This document shows positions 56,324 through 64,000 of a stretch of 64,000 nt of DNA, one piece after another. The position numbers were made by a program, and so were the translations under genes. The notes beneath the pieces are model-generated. The model saw only the letters and a program-made list of their open reading frames with translations, did not search any database and was not told the origin of the DNA. This stretch comes from Pelodera strongyloides (taxonomy: Eukaryota; Nematoda; Chromadorea; Rhabditida; Rhabditidae), in contig JAANDG010000045.1 of assembly GCA_036852015.1 (NCBI GenBank), positions 372,001-436,000 of the forward strand, read 5' to 3'. The first letter of the stretch is position 1; every line of letters begins with the position of its first letter.

Positions 56324-59171
56324 ATGATTTGGCTGTTCTTGGTGCTCTTCTTTTCACGCATGGAAGCCACTGAGTTCCCTAAAACAGAGGAACTATTCCC
56401 ACTACCTTTGCCCGAAACTTTCCCAGCTGGGAACGTATTCCCAAATACTTTACTTCTGGGAGCGCTGGCTTCCGGTAATCATGCCCAGCTTGACGTCGTT
56501 CCCACTGGGAATGGGCTCCCAAATAAGGTCTCCTATCCCAGCCTCGCAGATGTTATGGAAAACTGCACAACACAACAGAATGATGCAAAATGTGGAAGTA
56601 TTTTTGAGAACCGCGAGGATTGCAAGAAGCCGGATTACGCATCTCTGATCAAGGTGAACGTTTGAAATTTTTTTTAAGACTTGTTAGGTATATATGTAAA
56701 GTGTAAGTCTGAGACCAAGTTTCTTCAACATAAGAAAGCTCGTACACATATCTTGAAATAAGTCCAGAACTAAATTTCCTTCAGTTACCATTTAGGCGTA
56801 TACTACAAACTACAATAAGCGTATACTACAAACGTACAAACTACAAAAAAATTATTCAATTTTTTTTTAGAGTTGTCTCGTGACGTGTGGTCTCTGTGCT
56901 CAATACAGCTGTCAGAATCCTCAGCCGGACGATATTCTCAATTGCACGGCAATTCAAGATAATTGCAATAATACTGCATGGGCCCCAATTATGCGGGTAC
57001 TAGCTCTACTCAGAGTAGGGAGTAGGCCTAATGATGGTTCAGGACACAGTGTCATAAAAGGCATTGTGTTTTAAAGCGAAATACCGGCCGGTTTTTGAAA
57101 CACATCGAGTAGAACGGCATTCTTAAGCGGCTTACGCAAATGAACATAAATTAGAATAAAAAATCGAGCTAAATTTGAGCAAATTAGCATAAATACGTAA
57201 GAATTCAGTTGTCCGCGATGCGCTTCAAAAAAGGCTGGTATTTCACTTTAAATGGTTTGAGGAATTTCATTTTGGATTAGATTTGCTCAAAAGCACATGT
57301 TTAGATGGAGTAAGTTTTCACAAATATTTGTTTCGACACAGAGTTTGCGACGAAGTTCTTGGGCACTTTTTCGCTGTGTGCCGCAAATCTCTCGCACACT
57401 AGCTCTGTTCCGGTTCCGCACCATATATGTACGTTGCGGTGCCGAAGACCTGAGTCGATGGTGAACTTGCTAGAAATTTTAGTTGACAGTGTATTTAGAC
57501 GAAGTGCCCGGCTACTTGTGGAACTTGTAATATCGAAAATTCACGACTATGTATGGATAAGGAGGACCAGGGTGTATGCCACGAGATGAAGGTATGTATG
57601 TAATTATGATATCTCATACCCCTCCTTCTCTCTGTCTCTCTATCGCTCTCTCTTTCTCTCGCTCTGGGGGAATCAGTTTCTTAGTCGAAGAGAAGTTTGT
57701 CATGTTGTTGTTTAGCAAGAACTAACTGTCGCCGATAGTGATTTAAAATTCAAATAACGCCTGCTGTTTACAGTTCAACAATAAAACAATTCAAGGTCGC
57801 ACAGCGGTACGATATGGACGGTAACCACAAGTCATAGCTCCTAGTGTCGTAGTTTTGAAATATGCCTATATGGTAGGCCATCGATTTTGAATACAAACAC
57901 TTTGAAACTTTAGCGTGTACAATTCATTCCAGCAATTCTGCAACTCGGTTCAATTCTACGATTTATTGACCAAACAATGCCCGTCCACTTGTAACCGGTG
58001 CCCGGCTGGCGGTAATCAAACGGAACCAGAAGGACAATGCTCCGATCGAGCCACCGACTGTTACAGATATGTGAGTTTTTAAAGAGGTTGACACGTGGTT
58101 GCGAAATTATGGCAGCGATCGATCGACCAACTGAGAGTTACAGATTTGTGAGTTTTTGACAAGTCAGTCAGTCGACTGTGCCCCTGCATGTTACATATGA
58201 GTTTTTTGAAAGAGGTATATCGTATACATATGATGTTGAAAATTGGTTATTCAGATGTTTTCAAAAGTAATAACAATATTTATTGGTCAATGTAGATGAG
58301 GCGAAAAATGTGAACTAGTGAACTAGTTTGTAACTGACCAAAAGGTACCCTAACCCTAAGGTGTCAGTGGAGTAGGGCCACCAACATACTAACAAGGGAC
58401 CTTGTTAAAGAGTATGGAAACAGTGTTGGTGTTGTAACCCTTAGTTCACAGTTCACAAACCACAATCTTTACCACTACTTTAGACCAGCGTATGTCACAA
58501 ACCAAGCTACCTCGGTTTTATGAAGCGTTTATGTCCGCTAACGTGTGGCTTGTGCACCACGTCATCGTGCTTTGATGCGGATAGCAAGTAAGTGAGCTAC
58601 TTGTTTCAGAAGTTTAATTAATTAGAATAAAAAAATCGAGCGAAATTCGAGCAAATTTTTTTTACTTCATAAATACGTAAGAGTTCAGTTGTCCACTATG
58701 CTTTTCAAAAAACGGCCGGTATTTCGTTTTAATCATATCCAGGGTTTCCTAGGTTAGGTGTGGACAAAGCAGGCATCGATCCCGTGTCCTTTACAACTAA
58801 CCATTAACCACTAGACCACCAGGCGGATGAGTCGTCTAAGTAACTACGTTCTCAGGCGCGCAGCGAGGAAATGCGTAACCGCGCCCACAGAAAAGAGATG
58901 GATTTTTAACATGGGAAAGGCGGAGACGCATAAAAGAGGTTTCTCTGTGTCTCGAATTTTTCAATGAAAATATGCCATCTTTTCCCGCGGACGCGGCTAC
59001 GCGTGAGAGCGCCTGAGAACTAGAAAAGTGCCCAAAAAGGCCTGGCACACAAAAACTATTTTCTATTTCAGATGCGTCTACTGGATTCGTAACACCAATT
59101 TCTGCAACAACCCTGCCTATTCCACTGAGATGAAGAAACAACGATGTGCCAAATCGTGCAAACTTTGCTAG
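56324..59171 (+). CDS. Secreted protein with five ShKT domains
   Basis: Small secreted Cys-rich protein, 296 residues; ShKT domains are very common in nematode secreted and surface proteins and their roles here are unknown. Exons: 56324-56653, 56871-56996, 57499-57591, 57933-58070, 58484-58587, 59072-59171; all phases agree. Residues 1-15 (MIWLFLVLFFSRMEA) are a signal peptide. Residues 20-78 are a low-complexity Pro/Leu/Asn-rich linker. Five six-Cys ShKT units follow from C81: unit 1 ends CLVTCGLC (112-119), unit 2 ends CPATCGTC (155-162), unit 3 ends CPSTCNRC, unit 4 ends CPLTCGLC, unit 5 ends with the terminal CAKSCKLC before TAG. Each unit is split by an intron, so every exon boundary falls within a unit. 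Intron 2 carries a family B element. The next gene is tail-to-tail with it. Confidence 0.9.
57071..57251. repeat. Palindromic element family B in ShKT gene intron 2
   Basis: TTAAAGCGAAATACCGGCCG to a decayed right end GGCTGGTATTTCACTTTAA. Confidence 0.88.
58613..58732. repeat. Palindromic element family B, right part only
   Basis: AATTAGAATAAAAAAATCGAG through CGGCCGGTATTTCGTTTTAA; the left arm is missing. In the last intron of the ShKT gene. Confidence 0.75.
58757..58827 (-). repeat. tRNA-like (SINE-like) sequence
   Basis: On the minus strand TGGTGGTCTAGTGGTTAATGG (A box) and ACGGGATCGATGCC (B box, altered). In the last intron of the ShKT gene. Confidence 0.5.
58850..59020 (-). repeat. Dispersed repeat, second copy of 45505-45675
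   Basis: Reverse-complement match to the copy at 45505-45675, including GCGGACGCGGCTACGC and the CTCGAATTTTTCAATG segment. It ends about 50 bp before the last ShKT exon. Confidence 0.8.
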
Positions 59172-60210
59172 AACCTTTTCCACTTAGCTACAGTATGTGC
59201 CAATTAGCATAGTTATATCCGTTTTATGCTAATTTTTAGCCGTGTATTAACTACCCTCACATTTATTACTTATGCTAATTTATATGTTACCTTATTCCAA
59301 TGTGTTAATTTTTCTAAACATACTGCTTGCTATAACTGTAACGTTTGCTTGCCTGTTTCATCAATATCCAAAAAACACCGATTTTTTAATAGAAAAATCA
59401 CTTGTATAAAATCGTGTGTGAAATCATTTGATGAGTAGTTTGTGATCATTATTGATAACTACCAACATTATAATAAAACCATTTATTCAATTTTATTATT
59501 TTATATACAAAAATCTATCAAGAACCAAAAAGGGCTCCAAAATACCGTAGAAGGATCACAATTAACAAAATTGGCCCGTTATTGCACACAGCTGGGAACA
59601 TGGAACAAAATATGCGAATTTGAAAACTTGATAATTAGAAGTGAACGCAAACCAGCTTTAACAGAAAACACTTCCTAGCGATCAAACTAAATTTTGGAAA
59701 AATTGACACATGAAGTCTGTTGTTATTTATTATATTTATTTCAAATATTAGTAGGTTAATACGTACTTGGAATGTATGTTGCTTTGAGCAGATTATTGGG
59801 TAATACATGTTAGTAAGTTGTCAACTAAAGTCTCGTTAGTGGCGAACGAAGAATGCTATAAATGCAAACACATCAAATATGGCCTAAATGTGAACTGAAA
59901 AAATTGACTGCGAAGGTGCCCAAATAAACGGTCATCGAGGGCAAGCTACGCAGTCTAAGCTAATGTATCCATTCTTTTGATTAGATATAAAAAAAGAAAC
60001 ATCTTCTTTAAACAAGGAAACTCCCCGAGATACGGCATGTGGTTTTGGAAACGTTTTTGATAAGGAAATTTGTTACATTATGTGCCTTTCCGGTGCAGAC
60101 GGGTACATAAACTTGATTATAATACATTGAAATGCAGTTCTCCATGACACATTTCCTAACCACGTGTCATATCGCTTTAAAGTGACACTAGAATAAATCA
60201 GATGATAGAC
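59172..60210. other. Convergent intergenic region
   Basis: A/T-rich 3' flanks of the ShKT and ABC genes. AATAAA near 59469 is a possible poly(A) signal for the ShKT gene. Short ORFs here have no family signal. Confidence 0.55.
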
Positions 60211-63200
60211 TTATATTAACGTGTTATATGTCTCCGTCTTTATTCCGTTTGAGACACCATTAGATGGTGGAGGGGGCGGAGCATCATCATCGCCAAGAGA
60301 AGCATCACGTGAGAACTCCAGGAACACCTGGAATTAGTTGATTATAACATTGGTGCCGGGTGGGTCTAATGGCTAGCGCGTTCGCCTCTAACCCACGCAA
60401 CCCGAGTTCGGATCTGGCCCTACGAGATAGAGATGTGCTGGCGATGACGTCCTCCACTAATAGAATAGTTTAAATACAATGCGCTTATGACTACTTCATA
60501 CCAGCAGTACGCTAGACGAGGTCACGTAACCCTAAGCTATCGCTAATAGTTATTTTAGTTTAAAGGTGTATAACAGCAGGTGTTTGAAACACAGGATGTT
60601 CAACTGCATTCTATGTATTTATGCAAGGTGAGTTCCAATTGAGCTCGTATTGTTATCATACTCATTTGCATACGATGGATGGGAATGCAGGCATAGTTCA
60701 CAAACCGGATGTTCCATCGCTTTAAATTGTTCAAATTGCGCACCTGTTCCAATGTCGTCTGACTGAGCGAGTAGTCCTCAAAGTTCATTTGCAAACTAAT
60801 TTTCTCAATTCTGTCGAAAAGATGTGACCAAGTCACCTCTCCGGCCCTGGACAACTCGAAATTGAGCTGTTGAACGTGTTCTTCCTGTAATTATGTAATT
60901 AGTCATATAATCAGCAATTAGCAAGCCGTCGGGCAATTTGTCATCGGGAACTCGTCGCCTACTGCTCAGGACCTCAGCGGAACATGTCATAAGCAAAACC
61001 TTGAAATTGAACTTTGAACTCCCTTGAATAAACGCTCTTGAGGCGTAGAAGATTTAAATTATTTAGATAATTAACACTGGTCCTAGCCCGAAGACTCGTC
61101 TTCATAATGTTTGAAAATTGTATTGCAATACGCTTCAATAAAGTAGCACGCTCCTGTTAGTGTACGTTTCAAGAAACCTTTATTTATAAACTTGAGACAG
61201 ATCATAGGTAGTAGCTCTCTTGTCAACATCTAGGTCACGTCATATTTGCAGGTTTATTCCATTCAGTATTTCGCAAAGTGCGTTGGTTTGACGCAGAACC
61301 GCGACATGTGATAGCTATGTACTTAGCCGCCGTAGCGGATTTAAATCTGCGCGTTAGCGGTATAAATTTAGTGACTGTCCGGTAGACTAAGTGTGCTCGA
61401 CGGAAATAATATGTTGGGCCTCTCCACTTTACTATACTCTCAATTCAGATTCTGCGGCTGGGTGCGCGGTGCGCTCTACTTGACCACAGTCGCGTCTTAG
61501 CGGAAAACCATGCCAATCTACTTGAATAACCTAGGATCCCATGGCCTAGTGGTTAGAAGCTCTGTCTACCACTCTACACATCACGAGTTCAAAACCACTC
61601 GGGTGACTTTTCTTGATGGGGGAAGCCTTAATCGTACAAAACCCTAGGCGAAGGAGGAAGAAAGAAGATGGCCACGACGGTTAAAACGCAATGATCACAC
61701 ATCTATTATATGTAACACATAGCAAAAGCCAAATCCGTACACAAACCTTTAACGTTGATCCAGGGAACTCGGATAGAATCCTATTGATCACGGGGGACGA
61801 TTCTTGACCGTCTCTCAATCGAACCAGAAGGGTGAAACCGGCACCGTACCTTAAAGAAAATGCACCGTCATTATTTCTCTCTCTCTCTCTTTCTCTCTGT
61901 CAATCCCTCTCTCTCTCACTCTTATTTTGACTCTCTCATCTCTCATCTACAACTCTATATCTTTCTATCTTCTCTTTTCTCTCCCTCTCTCTCGCTCAAT
62001 CTCTCGCATACCTTCTGCATTCTTTTTTCTCTCTCTCTCTCTTCTCTCTCTCTCTCTTCTCTCTCTCTCTCCCTCTCTCTCTATCCGTACCACAACCTCA
62101 CCTGCTCTTGATGTGCTGACAACTACCGTAACACCGGAATTGTCCGTATACCATAATCGCCAATTCCGTGCAAAGAGCTTCACATTCATCCATAGAATGT
62201 GAAGTGAGCACGAGAGCGGTACCCTCCTCGCGAACCTGAAGTCAGATCAAATTAGCGTGTACTAGATGATATGGGCGGGGTATCGAATTAGCATATTCAA
62301 TATGAGATGGGCGGGCTTTCAAATGAGGCGGGCGGGTCTTTCTTCAAAACCACACGTATTATCTTTTTTCATATACGATGGTCTGAATCTCAAACTTCGA
62401 ATGAGATAGTCAAGGCTTCACTTGAATCACACAGCCAGATTTTATCAGCATATAGTTAGTTACATACCCAAAAGTCATAAACCAACCTTGGACAAAATAT
62501 TCCAAATGATTCTTCGGGCTTTTGGGTCAACTCCTGTGGTCGGTTCATCAAGAAGTAGCACATCCGGCAGACCAATCAGAGCCATTCCAAGGGAGAGACG
62601 ACGCTTGTTACCACCACTAAATTTAAAGCAATTATAAAGTGGGTGTGCAGGGTCAAATGTCCGAGTGCATTAGCGTTGCATAGTCCAAACTACCGTAATC
62701 GTTCCAAATGAAGGAGTACCGTAATAGAGCAAAATTTTTTACACAACACTATTTGTGCTCCGGTTTGCATGTTTGTAATCATCCACTAGACTATTAGTGA
62801 CAGTTTGTGAATGTGAGCCCCGTGCCTGTAATACGTTCAACACTTGGTTGCTCGCGACTGAACACCGCTTTACAGTACTCTCCGCTACCCTTACCTACAG
62901 TAAGCCTACAGTACTCCACTGCTAACCCTACCATACCGTAGGTCTACAGTACTCTACCGCTACCTCTACCTGCATTATGCCTACAGTACTCCACCGCCAC
63001 CCCTCCCTACTCCTACAGTAAGCTATACTCCTCACCTGTATCCCTTAATCTGTCTCTTCGCGTACATGCCGATTCCAATCGCGTGGACGACGGCCTCAAC
63101 TGCCTCAGGAATATCGCTCTCGGGGATTCCGCGAATTCGCGCGAACATATAAAGTGTCTCCTCGCCGCTCATCTCTTTGATAACGGCGTCGAACTGGGGA

Positions 63201-64000
63201 CAGTAGCCGATATTGGCACCAGCCTGAAAGTGTGGTCCATGAAAAAACATCTCGCTCTTATCTCCCTCTCTCTCTCCTCTCTCTCTCTCTCTTTCTCTCA
63301 CTCTCACTCTCTCTCTCCCTTTCTCTCTCGCTTTCTTCTCCACAACATGCTCTTCCAATAGGACATCGAGTTCAAGGTAATCTGACCTTTACGTTTGAAA
63401 TATATTTTTGTATAGACTCTGATGTTTGATGACAAATTCATGGGTTACTTGTCCCTTTAAATTAAAAACCCACAAGGATTACGTACCCCTCTCCAATCGT
63501 TCATCACCGAGTGATTTTTGACGAAAGCATCTCCACCCGAAATTGTATTTTCTCCCGTCAGCATTTGGAAAGTAGACGTTTTTCCGGCTCCGTTCACTCC
63601 AAGAAGCCCGAAACAGTCGCCGACATTCACGTGGAAATTGACGCCCTGAATGAGCTGCAGGCTTACCAGAATGACCACGGTTCAACCCCTGCGACCAACA
63701 CCCAGGATTTGTTTCAACTAGCCATAAGGACGCCATTCTTACATATAAGCTTCACACTCCAGTTTCAGAGCGGTACATGCATGTGCTGATAAAGCGCATT
63801 TCCACGAATTAGATGCAAAGTGTGCTCGATTATGTGCCGGTGTTGAAGAGCCCAGAGATTTCCATATAATGCATGGTATATAAATCGACATACTTTTGAA
63901 AACCACGTGCCATACAACTTTAAAAAAAACATTTCTGTAAAAACAAACTTCATACCTTGACGGCGTTGAAGTTTCCGTACCACTTCTTCAGATCGTTGAC
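60211..64000 (-). CDS. ABCA-class ABC transporter, C-terminal nucleotide-binding domain (partial)
   Basis: C-terminal part of a full-length ABCA-type lipid transporter; ATP hydrolysis here powers substrate movement at a membrane. The gene continues beyond the window on the 5' side. Exons 5' to 3': 63956-64000 (partial), 63487-63645, 63036-63223, 62487-62616, 62102-62235, 61747-61849, 60744-60884, 60211-60327 (stop 60211-60213); phases all agree. Seen: start of NBD2 [15 protein letters not shown]; Walker [14 protein letters not shown]-loop [11 protein letters not shown]; signature [17 protein letters not shown]; Walker [15 protein letters not shown]-loop [13 protein letters not shown]; and the class-specific C-terminal domain with [11 protein letters not shown] then VFLEFSRD, ending in an Asp/Pro-rich tail. 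This layout is ABCA-specific. C. elegans members are ced-7 and the abt genes; I cannot tell which from this part. Confidence 0.9.
60354..60424 (+). repeat. tRNA-like (SINE-like) sequence
   Basis: GGGTCTAATGGCTAGCGCG (A-box like) and CCCGAGTTCGGATCTGG (B-box like), placed 27 bp upstream of the acceptor side of the last ABC exon. Confidence 0.5.
60561..60724. repeat. Diverged palindromic element, family B relative
   Basis: GTTTAAAGGTGTATAACAGC at the left, CAAACCGGATGTTCCATCG with CTTTAAA at the right. It lies 20 bp downstream of the donor of exon 60744-60884. Confidence 0.65.
61537..61607 (+). repeat. tRNA-like (SINE-like) sequence
   Basis: CATGGCCTAGTGGTTAGAAGC is a close A-box match and ACGAGTTCAAAACC a B-box match, with usual spacing. 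Confidence 0.55.
61872..62083. repeat. CT microsatellite in ABC gene intron
   Basis: Imperfect (CT)n of about 210 bp in the intron between exons 62102-62235 and 61747-61849; it starts 18 bp from the upstream donor. Confidence 0.9.
63262..63338. repeat. CT microsatellite in ABC gene intron
   Basis: (CT)n with ACTC/TTTC interruptions, 39 bp from exon 63036-63223. Confidence 0.9.

Overview
The window is nematode nuclear DNA, almost certainly a Caenorhabditis species other than C. elegans. The evidence is short GT-AG introns with TTTCAG-type acceptors, an internal tract of the nematode telomere hexamer TTAGGC, many palindromic elements with TTTAAAG ends, a CR1-like retrotransposon, and a complete beta-integrin gene that is PAT-3-like along its whole length. 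Genes were assembled by hand from splice sites, phase continuity and protein sense. Coordinates given are the genomic span of the coding exons; exon boundaries are listed in the evidence.

Left arm (1-29 kb): tandem and minisatellite repeats at 1-1050; a minus-strand gene of unknown function with two in-frame stops in its 5' exons (1232-4782); and a minus-strand gene for a protein with about six membrane helices, spread over 6796-18452. The introns of the second gene hold a telomere-like tract, three copies of a 171-bp hairpin element, a 280-bp tandem array and a same-strand CR1-like LINE. Next come 7 kb of nested inverted-repeat elements without a gene (18.5-25.3 kb), then a minus-strand PDGF/VEGF-like secreted growth factor (pvf-1-like, 25381-29221). 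29.3-34.3 kb is repeats only.

Right half: pat-3 (beta integrin, plus strand, 24 coding exons, 813 codons, 34332-43520). Tail-to-tail with it is a minus-strand gene for a very long glycine/cysteine-rich protein ending in a ground-like domain (44628-51622). Repeats fill 51.9-56.3 kb. Then follow a plus-strand secreted protein with five ShKT domains (56324-59171) and, tail-to-tail with it, the 3' end of an ABCA-class ABC transporter (60211-64000, running off the window).

The genes do not form an operon; neighbours alternate in strand and look independent. Shared themes are secretion and the cell surface: integrin, growth factor, cuticle/secreted Gly-rich protein, ShKT protein, lipid-transporter class. 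The most notable structural feature is the load of palindromic elements sharing TTTAAAG termini, which sit in introns and intergenic DNA and in one place are nested three deep, giving a relative insertion order. There are also about ten tRNA-like (SINE-like) sequences and two partial exon duplications inside pat-3 introns.
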